DNA from: Conus ventricosus
Taxonomy: Eukaryota > Mollusca > Gastropoda > Neogastropoda > Conidae
Length of the DNA stretch: 64,000 bases
NCBI GenBank assembly: GCA_018398815.1
Contig: CM031607.1
Location: 88,046,997 to 88,110,996, forward strand
Reading direction: 5' to 3'
The notes below the pieces were generated by a model. The model saw nothing but the letters and a program-made list of their open reading frames with translations. It was not told where the DNA came from and did no database searches. Within the stretch, counting starts at the first letter, position 1, and every line of letters begins with the position of its first letter. Positions 47,689-61,698 of this stretch are shown here, in pieces. The position numbers were made by a program, and so were the translations under genes.

Positions 47689-50600
47689 AAACTTGTCAAT
47701 AAATCTGTAAAATCCCGTGGTGTGATGTACAAACTTCTTTTGGCATTACCTGCAAACAGTGGCAAAGTTTGATGTAGAAATTGTCCCGTCACCAAATGGG
47801 GTACACGATATTCAACATCAGTGATCATGAAATTGCAACCTAATAATCTTTGTGTTGTGTTTACTTACCCAGTCCCGTTTTCAGTCTAACAAACAAACAA
47901 TAACAAAAATCAGTCAAAACAAAACAAACAAACAAAGAACAAAAGCAAGCAATACAACAAACAAAACAACTAAACCCAGGCACAGAAACCATAAAGCGAA
48001 TAACGCCGATCATCTCCGGAAGAGAAGTGTTATGCTTTTAGGGACCAACGTTCTTACAGGCATCATGCCACACAATCTGGGTTTTGCACCAGATCACTAG
48101 ATCATCATGTAACGTTTTGAGCCAGCATTTCATGTTTAAAACTGAGAAGTGATTCAAAAGAACAACCCGCCACCAAATAATTTCTCTATTTGGAGCGATT
48201 TCACACGATTACATTTATCGCAATCTTTCAAATATATGTACTTCCCCTGGGTCACGTTCAACAGTCAGAGACTTTGGTAAACTCACCGGTGACCCTTAAA
48301 CCACCCGTGACCATAACTCTACCGTAGACCCTTAAACCATCCGTGACCTTATCTTCGCGCCGTCAGAACGCCCCCGCAAACAGTCGTTCTCTTTCATTTT
48401 CATGTTGCTTGGAAACATCCTGGCATTACATTAAAGGCCACATGAAAGAAAATGAGGGAGAATCAACGTCAAGGACGTGATACAAATTCTCAAACGATCT
48501 ATCTGTTCCATGTCCTTAAAACTTGACTCCTTTAAGCAAGGTATAGGCGCATGAATTTTTGAGTGTGCAACCGTTACACAACCACCTCCGGATGAGGTGT
48601 GGCCTATTTTTCGGACAAAAGTCTTTACACAGCAATCGGAAGGTAAGGATAGACTCGTGATATCCAGCCTATCATTAGCTGTAAAATGCTGGTTACTAAA
48701 AAAAAACCTGCAGTTAAAAAGTGCAGTAAGAGACCACTGGAAGTGGAAACGACATGTTGCAGTACTGTAAACTTCCAGTATAACTTTTCGGCAGTTTCTG
48801 TGCGGATGGTCGGGGATCTCTTTTCCTGCAAACAGCTCCCCCACGCATTCAGAAAGTCTGGTGCTTAATAAATATCGCTTTTGTGTAACGCTCTCTGACT
48901 GCCTTCGTTACTGTCTTTTTTCTTTCTTTTCTTCTCTTTTCTTCTTGTTCTGCTTCATTGTCTCTCCTCCTAGACGGACTGGAAATTGGAAACATTGTTT
49001 ATGCTTAAATCATTACCCTCGTGCAATTAAATCGTTCGTGCGCTCTCTGCTATAGCATTTAGTTCGTCCATGCTTAAGTTTTGGACCGTTCTCCTCTATG
49101 TTCTGGAAACTTATTTGAACTAATTCCTGGTCTCAATGTCTGCCCAAATGTTTCCCTTCTTCTCCCTCTGTTTCCACCAGTTTTTTTTAAACGTCATTTG
49201 GCATAAGGTAGTGAAATTTATTCACACGTCCAGGGTTGACACAAAACTGTCCGTTGTCTTGTTTATCTATAGGCCTACACACACGTGTGTGTGTGTGTGT
49301 GTGTATTCAATCATGAAACAAAGCTTGGTCTCTATGTCTTAGATTGATGAATTTTTTACGGGGTGGATTTAGATTCTTATCTGCAGTGGTAGATAATTCT
49401 GCCAATAACCAGTATCGAGGGTTACCGGCCAGGATGCTGTTAATCTCTCTAGAGGTACTTCTGAGATAATAGCTTTTGTAAGTTTGACCTATCAGATAGA
49501 CGGTATTATGCAAGTTTATTTTCCAAAATTTTACTTATAGTATAGACACATCTGCTCTTGCCAGCCTCTGTTACTTTTTTTGAGAACAACTAGTGCTAAA
49601 GTAGTAATTAACCGTTAATCAAAGGTTTTGGCCTTGACTTTCTGGGCACGTCCTAGACCTGAAATCTTTGGCCCCGAATAAGTAGTGACAGCTGATCACA
49701 CAGAGGTCCGCACCCTTCACAGGGTGGAGAGGGGAAAGTACAGTGCAGTGTGTAATCACCTATTCGATGAAAACTTGTAGGAAGTGTGGGAGGAAGCGAG
49801 AAAAGCAGAGGAAACGCGTGCGCGGGTGTGTATCGCTTTCGATGATGCGTAACGGCAGGGACAGGGGTCAGAAGGGTGGGGGCGGAAACACTTTATGCTG
49901 GTGTATATCACCTTTCGTGATTGCGTACAGGCTGGACACAGGGTCTGAAGGGTGGGGGGAAAACTTGAGGCTGGTGTATATCACCTTCATGATGGTTGTC
50001 TGCAGGTGGGTGCCATCTCAAATGTGTGCATTACGATTACCCTATCTGGCCTTACTGACCCCAGCCTCTCACAGAGGCTAGTGTGTAGAAAAGGAGGCCC
50101 CAAATGTTTTATGCAGGCACTGTTACTTTCTCTTTACTTGAATCTTTAAATAGACAAAAAAAAAATCGCTCTTCTCATCAATTATTCCTGGTTTTACACG
50201 CACTAAGTAAAGTTTTGTAATTCATTTATTTTTTTCCCCGATAAAAAGTGTGTTGCTAAGGTCATGCAGATGCTTCATTACTGACATTGACAGTGAGCCA
50301 ACATTGTTGAAAGTATAACAATACGACAAAGAATTAATCTCTCTCTCTCTCTACACATTATTACTGTCATTCATAATTTTAGTTCATGTTTGATCTTTTT
50401 TTCTAAGGTTTATTTTTGGGGGAATCGCATTTCAGTCTTTCTCAACAAAAGCTGATTCAAGCTGACTTATAAAATCCCATTCAATCAAAGTCCTAGAAGG
50501 GAAAATTGAACCTTGTGATCTTGATCTTTGGTCGATGGTCACTTTTGAATTGGTTCTGGAATTTTAAGCGACTCAATTACTAGTCCGAAACCAACTCCAC

Positions 50601-51100
50601 ATAATTTTCTGCGAAATCTGTCGAATAGATTTGGAGCAAGCTCGAGCGCCAGATTTTAGACCACACGCACGCATTGTACCGCACCGCACGCGCATCGCGC
50701 GCGCAGCACGCGCGGGCGCTGGCGCAAAAGCGTGCTCGTTCCTGTTTTTCTGGAACTTAATCCCATTCAATTGTATGAGATTAAAAAAGGGGACAAAATT
50801 GATTTAACTCATCCACTTTATGATACATTTTTACTTATTCATCAACACGTTCATTAATGCTATTACTGATGATGTTGTGATATTCTTCATCATCATCACC
50901 ATCATCACTTTGATATAAATGTAAATCTTTTCTGTTGTTTTCTCCTACTCACTCACAGATCTGTAACAAAACTGAACATCAACCATCATTGCCAGCTTCG
51001 TTTCTCGGCTCTTGTCTGTTCAAAAACATTTCTGTTTTCCAATTGCCAACTCCAAGATAATGTTAACACAAGGATTGTAAAGTAGAAAAAATGTGTGACA
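47062..51100. other. Gene-free stretch as far as can be seen
   Basis: Contains (CT)n at 47636-47684, an imperfect ~80-bp repeat at 49790-50010 (GGTGTATATCACCTT ... GTCTGAAGGGTGGGGG), a 30-bp piece of the ~640-bp unit at 49373-49404 and a CG-alternating patch at 50655-50735. Frames present are short and without recognisable domains. Confidence 0.5.
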
Positions 51101-51159
51101 AATTAAAGGATTAGTACAATTTTTTTTTACAAAAAAAAAAAAAATCCAATCCAATCATT

Positions 51160-51421
51160 TTAATAGCTTCAAAAGAAGAATTCATTTTGGCAGCGAGGTG
51201 GTAACCAAGAGAAAACATCAAATACGAGTAACATAGTAACAACATATGTAAAAGATTCTTCTCTCTTTATCCTTACCCCCACATACACTATTAACAACAA
51301 AATTATCATAGCATCAAGTGTACAATTAACAACCACACACACACACACACACACAACACACACACACACAACACACCCCCCCATATAACAAACAAAATTA
51401 TCATAGATCAAGTCCAATTAA

Positions 51422-51453
<32 letters not shown>

Positions 51454-52440
51454 ACAACACACACAGCCACAACATACGCACACACGCACGCACTTACTAT
51501 TAACTTCTCTATTATCATACATCAAGTCCAATTAACACACAACACAACCACACAACACACACCCACACACACACACATGCACGCCACACAGCAAGTTCAC
51601 CTTAACAGCATATCCAGATCAGTTAACCTTTAAAAACAAAAAAACAAAAAAAAAAAATTTATATATTATATATATATATATTATATTATATATCTTAATG
51701 CCAAAGTAGTTAAAAGTATGCGATCCATAAAAATACAATACATGCCATAATTAAACCATACTGATGGAACTATTGTTGGAGACATTTCTAAGACTATCTG
51801 ATTACTGGGGGGGGGGGGGGGGGGGGGGGGGTGGACAAGCAAGAAAGCCGGAGGAGAGAAAGAGGAGTGGGGGGGGCGGGGCGGGGGGATAATACTTAGA
51901 GGCAAGAGAAACATGTTGAACGGACCGGACTTCTTTTTGTCCTCTCTACCACACACCACACACACAACACACACACACACACACTCACCACACAACACAC
52001 ACACACACACAAACAACCACACACCAGTGCACGCACGCACACCCACAAACACAAAACAAATACACACGTACGCGAGTCACCTTCTTAACAACATTATCCA
52101 GATCAGTCTTAACCTTAAAAAACTCATAACGTATATATTAATGCATTTGTAGCTAAAAAGTATGCTGGATCCATAAAAATGCAATAAACTGCCCCAATTT
52201 AACCTTATTAATTAACATTATCAAGACCAATATTATACTGGAGGGTGGACCAAGCAAGAAAAAGCGGGGACCACACACACACACACACACACACCAAACA
52301 CCACACACACACACAAACAAAAACAACACCACCACACACCACACACACACACAAGGTAAACGCACTGCTCTCAACTCACACCCACCACTCAGCTCGAACA
52401 CACGGACGCAGACATGCGCTCTCGACGTGACACTGATTTC
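51160..52440. repeat. CA-rich degenerate tandem repeats
   Basis: Imperfect CA tracts alternate with repeated segments: TATCCAGATCAGT ... AGTATGC ... GATCCATAAAAATACAATA at 51605-51760 recurs at 52085-52200 with many one-base indels, and GTACAATTAAC/GTCCAATTAA segments recur at 51320-51540. A poly(G) run is at 51808-51831. Confidence 0.75.
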
Positions 52441-52876
52441 AACTTTTGTTTCATATGGTGATGACAGAAGCACAAAGATTTTACATTTGGTGATCGTTAG
52501 TTTTCAGTTCTGCATGTCAATGCTTGAAATTCTATATCCTCTATCTATCTATCTCTCTCTCTCCTCTTTCTCTCTTCTCTCTCTCTCTCTTCTCTTTTGG
52601 ACTTATCAGTCAATCATGATTAGACGCGTCAACGAATTAAATCAATAACGAATACAAATGTGTAATCAAAACACCCAGCATGCCATTGTTCAATGATTGG
52701 ACAACTCAGTGATAAACTACTCAGTGTTTTTCTTTCTTTTCTAACAATGACAGATCAGAGGTTCATATACCATTCAGCTCTACAGCACAGAAACAACTAC
52801 GTTCTACTACTTTTTCATAATCAATCACTGAGCTTCGCATATTTTCACAACCCCATTGTCCCCCTGCACTCTTCAA

Positions 52877-55624
52877 TCAAGACTGGTGGGGGAAAAGCAT
52901 GGCTTCTGATACAAAACTGACCACCTCTTTCTGAGTCACTTTCAGAAGAATATTCATGTCTGGCTTGGCTGCTTTCTTTGGCGATGAAGACACAGGCAGC
53001 GTTCTGAAAATGTGGTGGTGGTGTTCAGGAATGATCCCAGAAGCTGCACAAAGACATTCAGTTTCACGATGCTTTCTTGAAATAGACAGTTTTGGCTGTA
53101 CAAGAGTGGGAAGTGTTTCATGGTGATGGTCGATTTCGTTTTGGTGATCCAGCAAGGCGTTAAGATCTATAGTCTTCATCGTATTAAGTTGTCTCGTGAA
53201 ATTCATGATGTCCGCTTGGCTTTGCACACTTGCATACATTCTGATTGCAACCAGTTCAGACGTTCGCCCGTCTGGTGTATATTTTGGTGTTGCGGGTGGT
53301 TGACCTGGACAACCTCTTGAAATCATTGATTGAGGCATTTTTCAGGGGAATGACGACTTCGTTTTTGTCTCCGTGCAAGCGGAGCACTTTCATAACGCTT
53401 GGACATAAACATCGTTGTTTTCTTTTGCATGGCGTTTATTGCCGCATGCATCGAGTACATTCAATGTGTCGTGTGCCCAGTATCAAAAAAACTTTTGAGT
53501 GATGGACTCAAGATGGGGAATCGTATCCACTGCATGCATGAGTGCCGTGTCAGATTTTGATTCCGATTTTGCCCTCCGCAGCAAGCGGAGAAGGATGGTC
53601 ACTTCTTGCTGTGTTTGGCAGTGTCTCCAAGTAAATGAGATGCATGTGGCTATTTCACAAGAATTCTTGACCCTCTGTCTCATCCCAGATGTACAAAATG
53701 CACTGGCCATCTGCCAGGGAGTAGACTGTGAAATTGTAAACAGACAGTTTTCGTTTGTAGTATCAGATGGCTGACATTGTACATGGAGCCTGCAGAACGC
53801 TTGCAGTTCGACGTGGACAACGTGTTGAAGGGTCATTCTGGGCTCTTGCTTTCCTTCTGTTTTTCCTCTCTTGCTCTTTCTTTTCGGCCCAAATGTTGCT
53901 TTTGCGACTCGTCCTCTTCTTTCGCCAACTTTTCCGTCCAGTTTTTTCATTTGGGTAGATGGTGTGCAGGTGGAATCACTGGTCTTTTTAGGTTTATGAA
54001 AGGGACAGTTGAAATTTTCATTGAATATCTTTCTATCCTGTTATTGAGGATGAAGAAAACAGGTTTATGTTTTCTTTTTCCGCATTCCTCCACATAGAGC
54101 TCGTGCATCTTCTTGATGTTGAGGTCAGATGCTAGGTACTCTCGTTGCGTATCTTTCGGGTATAGTGAAGGAATGGCAGGAAGAAGCGCAATATGTGCTT
54201 CACTCTCTCAAATCAGGTTTCTGGACCTTGGTGTGTGTCGTCTATTTCCACTGCTTGATGCCCTACGTACACGCCCACTGCGCGTTTTCTCTAATGCTGT
54301 CATCCACATAACTATGACTGACGGCCAGTGTGGATAGATAAAATTTCTTACAAACCCAGTTTCTTGTTACATCGATGGTGAATCTGGTTTTGCCGGGCTT
54401 ACATGACTCTTCTTTGCGATTGCTTCATTGGTTTCGTCATTGTGTAGGGTTTCTCGGTATTCTGTTCAATGACATGGCTGCACACGTACTGCTTCTGTTT
54501 TTCGTATGGTCAAAGTTGGTGTAGAATGACTCAAATTTCTCTTATCTACTCTCCACAAGTCTTTCACACTTCAGTTTGCACTTTGAACAGTATATTTCCG
54601 GTACTGCTTTCTCAGGTATCTGTTTTCCCTCTCAGACAAGTATGACCTTTCCTGTAAGGGCAGTTGTTTTCGCTCATTCTTTTTCCATGTATGCGGCTGA
54701 GCTACCTTTTTCATTGTTAGGACTTTCTTGGGGGTGATTGTAGGTTTTCCCTGTTTTGGGTGATGTCTAAACAGTTTAGAACGGACAGGTAGGAGGTGTA
54801 CATTGCTGAGGCAGGTTGGTGGACTGGCTCATGATATGTGGTGATAATTTTGGTCCATTGCAGGTGGTGTTTCAGGATGGTCGTCATTCACTGCGCCTGT
54901 GTTCGGAAGAGCTTTGATTGCATCTGTGTGAAACAGATGAGTCTGACAGAACAAGACTCCTGCTCCATGCCAGTGGGGTTCACCTGATCCTGCGAATCAA
55001 AACTCTCCTGATTGGGTCAGAGAGTGCAGGATTATAATGGGGTGCTCCAGGATACTCCAGCAGTGCAAGTTCAGTACTGGAGCTGGTTTGTTGCACATTT
55101 GGTACGAGTTGGATGATATCAAACGATTGGCCTCCGATGTTGCTGGATAGATCGGACAATTCTTTGATGTCATTTTGCTAGTGCCATGGGCTGCATGTCA
55201 CTGCACTGTTGCTGTGCTGCCGGGGATTTCTCAGCTCGTGCACATTCTTCATGTACTCGGGTGCATCTGCTGTCTTGGTCACTGAAAACACCAAGAAAGG
55301 AAATCACAAATAATGCCATGTTTGTCTCAAGACAGTCACACAGACATTTGCGTATATCATCTGCACTGGAGGTCAGAGTTTAACGAAAATGCATGAAAAT
55401 AAAAAACAATTCCCATCAGCTGGAACCATTACCAACTTCAGCCCATTGGAGGGGTAAGAAGGTTTTCTAGCATTAAGCTTGTGCAATGGTATTGTCATGT
55501 GCGGGTTTTTTTGCAGCATTTGCAACTCATTGAGAATGCTCTTGCCAGATTCGCGATACCGTTCTTTTTCAATAGGCGAGGGATGTGAGCAACTGACACA
55601 AGGGTTCGTTGTCGGACGTGACAA
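52877..55624 (-). pseudogene. Broken transposon-type multicopy protein with OTU-like motif upstream
   Basis: Read 55624 to 52877. First a fragment with NGLKLVMVPADGNCFLFS, resembling the D-G-N-C active-site start of OTU cysteine proteases. Then, over several frames, PKKVLTMKKVAQPHTWKKNE, a Cys-rich CSKCKLKC, KKFYLSTL-like text, and at 53800-53400 YYKRKLSVYNFTVYSLADG, WDETEG and SCEIATC in separated frames. The second set recalls a multicopy invertebrate protein family often annotated as uncharacterised and thought transposon-borne; I recognise it from pattern memory only. At least five frameshifts or stops. OTU part and the rest may be one element or neighbours. Confidence 0.55.
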
Positions 55625-56110
55625 ACCTTGATTTGCTGGTAAAGTCGCAATGCTGGCTTGCCGATCTGCAGGTTCATTCAGGGGCTCGTTGTCGGACGTG
55701 ACGAATACCCTGGATCTTGCTGGTAAGTTCGAATGCTGGGATTGCAGTCTGCAGGTTCATCAGGGCTCGTTGTCGGACGTGACGAACCTGGATCTGCTGG
55801 TAAGTCGAATGCTGGCTTGCTCCGTACTTGCTGGTTCATCAGGGGCTCGTTTGTCGGAAGTGCATCGAACCTGGATCTGCTGGTAAGTCGAATGCTGCGC
55901 TTGCCGTCTGCAGCGTTTGATCAGGGGGCTCGTTGTCGGAGTGACGAACCCTGGATTGATGGTAAGTCGCATGCTGGCTTGCCGTCTGCAGGTTAATCAG
56001 TGGGGCTCGTTGTTCGGAGTGACGAACATAGATCTGATGGTTAAAGTCTCTTGCTGGTTGCCATCTGCAGGTTGATCAGGGCTCGTTGTCGGACCGTGAC
56101 AACCATGGAT
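55575..56110. repeat. ~75-bp tandem repeat, 6-7 noisy copies
   Basis: Units carry GGGCTCGTTGTCGGACGTGA, CGAACCTGGATCTGCTGGTA and TGCTGGCTTGCCGTCTGCAG. Copies differ mainly by one-base insertions and deletions. The first overlaps the start of the OTU-like fragment. Confidence 0.85.
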
Positions 56111-56827
56111 CTGCTTTGCTGGACGTACTGTTTGCCCTCGTTTCACTCAGGGCGCATTCATATCGGTGGAATGCTAGCAGCGTGTCGTCTTTATTTCAGT
56201 GAAGGAGGCTGCCAGATCAGGTATACCGCTATCATCTTACCCCACTCTCCAGACATCATACACCCTTGCAACATGTAAAACTACAATACATGCATCTCAG
56301 TTTCAGCTGAGGGTAAATATGATTCTCAATCTGTTCCGCCTGCGAAAATGAAGAAATTAAACCTCTTTGACACATAGAACTCAACACAGCTTTGTAAAGG
56401 GGGAAATGACACACGAAAGGGAAATGAATTCTAAACCTGAATAAATGGCATTGTGTTAACATTCAAGTTATTCATTGTCATAAGTATGTATCTACTGATA
56501 TTGCAGTACCTGCTGGTTATCTTTAAGTCTTTCATAATTTTTTTTTTTTTCGAATTTCTGAAAATCGTACAACCCTTCAAGTCCGGGATCGATACTTATG
56601 CAGCGGACAGTGGCGACTAGGACCTCCTTCCGATGTGCCTCTTTAGGGCAAGTAAAACATTATGCAACAAAGAGAAAGGGATAATGGGAAATTTGGGATA
56701 GTTTTGCATTTTGATATAATATTATCACCCTTATGGCTGCATGACCCTTATGGGCATTGGGTAGTCAGAATTAGTATTTTTTTAATTTCTGTTCCTTCTC
56801 ATGCCTTCCCATTTTTCTTTCCACTGC

Positions 56828-56845
56828 CCCCCCCCCCCCCCTCCC

Positions 56846-56879
<34 letters not shown>

Positions 56880-56930
56880 CCCCCCCCCCCCCCCCCTCCA
56901 CCCCCCCCCCCCCCCCCCCCACCCTCGAAC
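56828..56930. repeat. Poly(C) tract with few interruptions
   Basis: About 100 bp, almost all C. Related tracts at 57155-57178 and 59519-59556 are followed by ATTTAA and shared sequence. Confidence 0.9.
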
Positions 56931-57453
56931 TTTCTTTCTCTTCTTTCTCTCTCTCACTCTCTACTATCCGTCCTCCCCCTTACCCTACTCTCGTTTTTTC
57001 TCTTATCTCCCCCTTCTTTTAGTTGGTTTCCCCCTCCCCAACTCTTTGAATCGCCACCCCCCTCTCTCTATCTCTCTTTCGATCGTCTGCTCTCTCTCAC
57101 CATTGCCTCTTCTTTTCTTATGTCTGACTGTTGTTTCTAAGCTCGTTCTCTATCCCCCCCCCCCCCCCCCCCCCCCCCATTTAAGAAAAAAAATAAGTTA
57201 TACCTAAATATTGTTGGTCCATGGTTGATGGTTACATTTAAATCTTTTTTAATCTCAGAAGGTCTGCCCATGGGTTTATAACATGTATTTTTACATGATT
57301 TGTATTTGTATTTTATTGTGTAACGTGTGGGTGGGTATGCGGAAAAAGTTGGACCGAGGGTGCGTTGTGGGTGCATGCATCAGGGCTTGGGCATGGGTGA
57401 TTGGGTATGTGTTTGAGTGGGGGTGATGGGAAGGGGTCCGGGTATGCTTGAGC

Positions 57454-57487
<34 letters not shown>

Positions 57488-58922
57488 TGTGTAAATGCGT
57501 TCTGTGTGTGTGTGTGCGTGTGCAAGTGTGTGTGTGTGGAATTTTCAACTTACATTTATTATGAAAATTTCACATGCAGACAGCAAGTGTAAATATTTAG
57601 ATCAGTCATTCGATTAGTTGTCACTTGGCTTGGTTATGTTAAAATATACTGAATTAATATAGTTTAAACGGTTATTACCTTTGACAGCACTGAACGAACA
57701 CTGTACAAACGTGGTTTCACTGAGATAGGATGACGTTGACGTACATGCAGTCTGGAAAACTGAATTCCCAGGGCGGTAAAGCATCAGGAAGTAAAATGAT
57801 GATAGTGCTGCGGGTGCCACACTGTCAGCGAAAAAAGTGTTTCGGGAAACTGATTCTTCTCAGACCAGAAAAAGATGCAGGGCAGAGCTTATCAAAACCT
57901 GCCATCACATTCCAGGCGCCCTGCGAGTTATTGGCAGTGCATTTTAGGGGTCAGCAGCCAGCAAATCACGACCCGCATCTTTGTTTTTCCCCAAGATAAC
58001 ACTTTCGGGCAGGATATACCTGAACAGTTAGCCTGAACACTGACGGTATGGAATACACTATCATTTTCGGGCGAGCAGAAATACTCGATTTGAAGATGAT
58101 TACATCAGGCTTTGTTAATTAATTACGTGATTGACTAATTAAACATTTCAAAATGCCATCATCACATGAAACCTTTCGCCTCAATTATACCATTTATGCA
58201 AAAAAAACTGAAAATGTGAAAATAAGTCCGAGATGACACATCCTGGCACGTAACTCGGTAGGCTCGAGGTGGTTGTTATGGGGAATAACAATGATTCTCA
58301 AAATAAAAGCCTTCAAAAGCTTATAGTCTCCAAGGGGGAGACTGTATACCCATGGGGAAGGTAAACTTACTTACATATATCGTGGTTTAGTTACTGGTAC
58401 TTCAAAACTGATGGATTTCGCATCAGTGTCACGGGTAAGCTATTACTTGACTTCTGCCTTTTCCGGTTTAAGGAGATATATCCCAGAAGAAGGTGGTGTG
58501 CTATACCATTGTATGATTGTTGAGTTTTCAAAAAAAACACATAGGTGCCACATAAGAAGCAAAAGAAAATCATAGAAACCGCCAAAACAATGGTAAATTT
58601 TATAGTGAATAAGTGGGAAATATAAACTATGATAACACTTAGACACAAGTGTGAGGGTCAGTTTTGGAACGAAATTCCGCAAGGGACTAATTTCTGTAAT
58701 GTAATAAATTCAATGGATAAGTACGAGCACTTTCAAGCAACTTTCAGAGCAGCTTGGTGATGCATTGACTGCTAGAGATATTCAATTATAAGCAAAGCTT
58801 GCCTTTTGTCTTAAGACTGATGAAACTTAATAGGGGGAGATTAAGCATTTCTTATCTGCAGTGGTAGATTATTCTAACTAAAAGTATGTGACCTTGTGTG
58901 GGTTATTTAATTATGCATCTCT

Positions 58923-58959
<37 letters not shown>

Positions 58960-59516
58960 CTTATGTATGTAATGTTTGAGTAAAACCTGTTGCTTGGGAG
59001 CACGCTCAAGGACGAAGAGTGCTGGATATAGTCAAATAGTTAAAAACACAACGAAGTAATAACATCCGCACTTCATTCCCACTCCACAATTCTTCATTTC
59101 TTTCCAGTTTGTTTCTTCAAGGATTACATAGGGTAGGCTGCAAAGAAAACCATACATAACTGACTAAAATTCCATTTCGTGGAGTAATTTTGTATTTAAG
59201 AGGTGATGTGAGGGGGAGGGGGGGGGCAAGGATTTTTCTCTTCGTGTTATTTTTATATATATTTTTTATTTATAAATATATTTTGTTATATATATATTTT
59301 TTTTAGTTTTGTGATGATTTTTTAGTTTAAACAAGTTAAAGTGGTTTACTTTAATCTATCTACTATTAGTTTCTAGGTGTTGCCGCTGAAAACAATTTGT
59401 AGATAGTTTTTGATTCTTTTCTTTGTCTCTCCTCTTTTCTATCTAACTTTTGCTCCGCTCTCTCTCTCCCATTGCTTTCTTTCTATGTCTGATGTGTTTC
59501 TAAAGCCGTTCTCTCA

Positions 59517-59556
<40 letters not shown>

Positions 59557-59830
59557 ATTTAAAAAAAAAAAAAAGTTATACTAATATTGTTGTTCCCATG
59601 GTTGATTGTACATTTAAATCTTTTTTAATCCAGAATGTCTGCCCATGGGTTTCATAACAATGTCTTTTACATGATTGTATTTGTATTTTACTTGTGTACG
59701 TGTGGGTGTGTATGCGGAAAAAGTTGGACGAGGGTGCGTGTGGGTGCATGCATCAGGGCTTGCATGGGTGTAATGGGTATTGTGTTTGAGTGGGGGATGA
59801 TGGGAAGGGGGCCGCGTGTATGCTTATGGG

Positions 59831-59866
<36 letters not shown>

Positions 59867-61274
59867 TGTGTACAAGCGTGTGTGTGTGTGTGCGTGTGCA
59901 AGCGTGTGTGTGTGTGGAATTTTCAACTTCACATTTATTATGAAAATTTCACATGCAGACAGCAAGTGTAAAATTTACGATCAGTCATTCCGATAGTTGC
60001 TCACTTGGCTTGGTTATGATAAAATATAACTGAATTACATATAGTTAAAACGGTTCTTACCTTTGACAGCACTGACGATCACTGTCACACGTGGTTTCAC
60101 TGAGAAAGGATGAGTTGAAAGTACATGCAGTCTGGAACACTGGAATTCCAGGGCGGTAAAGCAAACAGGAAGTAAAAATGATGACTAGTGGTGCCGGCCA
60201 CTGTCAGCGCAAAAGTGTTTCGGGAAACTGATTCTTCTCAGACCAGAAAAAGATGCAGGGCAGAGCTTATCACAACCTGCCATCACATTCCAGCGCCAGC
60301 AGAGTTTATTGCAGCAGTGCATTTTAGGGTCAGCAGCCAGCACACCGACCCGCCACTTTGTTTTTCCCAAGATAACATTTCGGGCAGGATATACCTGAAC
60401 AGCCTAGCCTGAACACTGACGGTTGGAATACACTATCCTTTTCCGGGCAGAGCAGACATACTCGTTTTGAAGATGATACATTCAGGCTTTGTTAATTAAT
60501 TACGTGATTACTAATTAAACATCAAAACTGCCATCATCACATGAAACCTTACGCCTCAATTATACCATTTATGCAAAAACTGAAAATGTGAAAAAAGTCG
60601 AGATGACACATCCTGGCCCGTAACTCGGTATGTGCTCGAGTGGTTGAATGGGGAATAACAAATGCTTCTCAAAATAAGCCTTCAACAAGCTTATAGTCTC
60701 CAAGGGGGAGACAGTCTCCCATGGGAAGAAACTTACTTACATATAACTCGTGGTTAGTTACTGGTACTTCAAACCTGATTGTTTCGCCTCAGTGACCACG
60801 GAAAGCTATTACTTGATACTGCCTTTTCGGTTTTTAAGGAGAATCCTATCCCAGAAGAAGGCTGGTGTGCTATACCATAGTATGATTGTTGAGTTTTCAA
60901 AAAAAACAACCAAAGGTGCCACCTAAGAAGCAAAAGAAAATCATGAAACAGCAAACAAGGTACATTTTCTAGTGAAAAGTGGAAAATATAAAAAGATAAC
61001 CTCTTAAGACACAAGTGCTGAGGGTCAGTTCTTGGAACGAATCCGCAAGGGATGAATTACAGTAAAGTAATAAATTCCAAGGATAAGTACCGAGCACCAT
61101 TCAAGCAACTTACAGAGCAGCTTGGTGATGCAATGACTGCAAGAAATATTCAATTATAAGCAAAGCTTGCTCTTTTGTCTTAGACTGAAGAAAATAATAG
61201 GGGGAGATAAGCATTCATATCTGCAGTGGTAGATAATTCTAACTAACAGTATGTGCTTGAGTGGGTATTTAATA

Positions 61275-61326
<52 letters not shown>

Positions 61327-61618
61327 TGTATGTAAATGTTTGAAGTAAAACCTGTTGCTTGCTGAGCACCGCTCAAGGACGAAGAGTGCTGGATATAGTC
61401 AATAGTTAAAAACACAAGAAGTAATAACATCCGCACTTCCATTCCCACTCCACAATTCTTCATTTCTTTCAAGCTTTCGCCTTTACTTCAAGGCTTCCTC
61501 AGGGAAGGCTGCAAAGAAACACATACCATAACTGGACTAAAATTCCATTAAGATGAGTAAAATTGTATTTAAAGAGGGAGATGAAGAGGGGGGGGGGGGG
61601 AAGGCTTATTACTTCTTG

Positions 61619-61620
<2 letters not shown>

Positions 61621-61680
<60 letters not shown>

Positions 61681-61692
61681 TATATATATATA
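61621..61692. repeat. (TA)n microsatellite
   Basis: Mostly pure TA repeat directly before the perfect palindrome at 61699. Confidence 0.9.
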
Positions 61693-61698
61693 TATATA

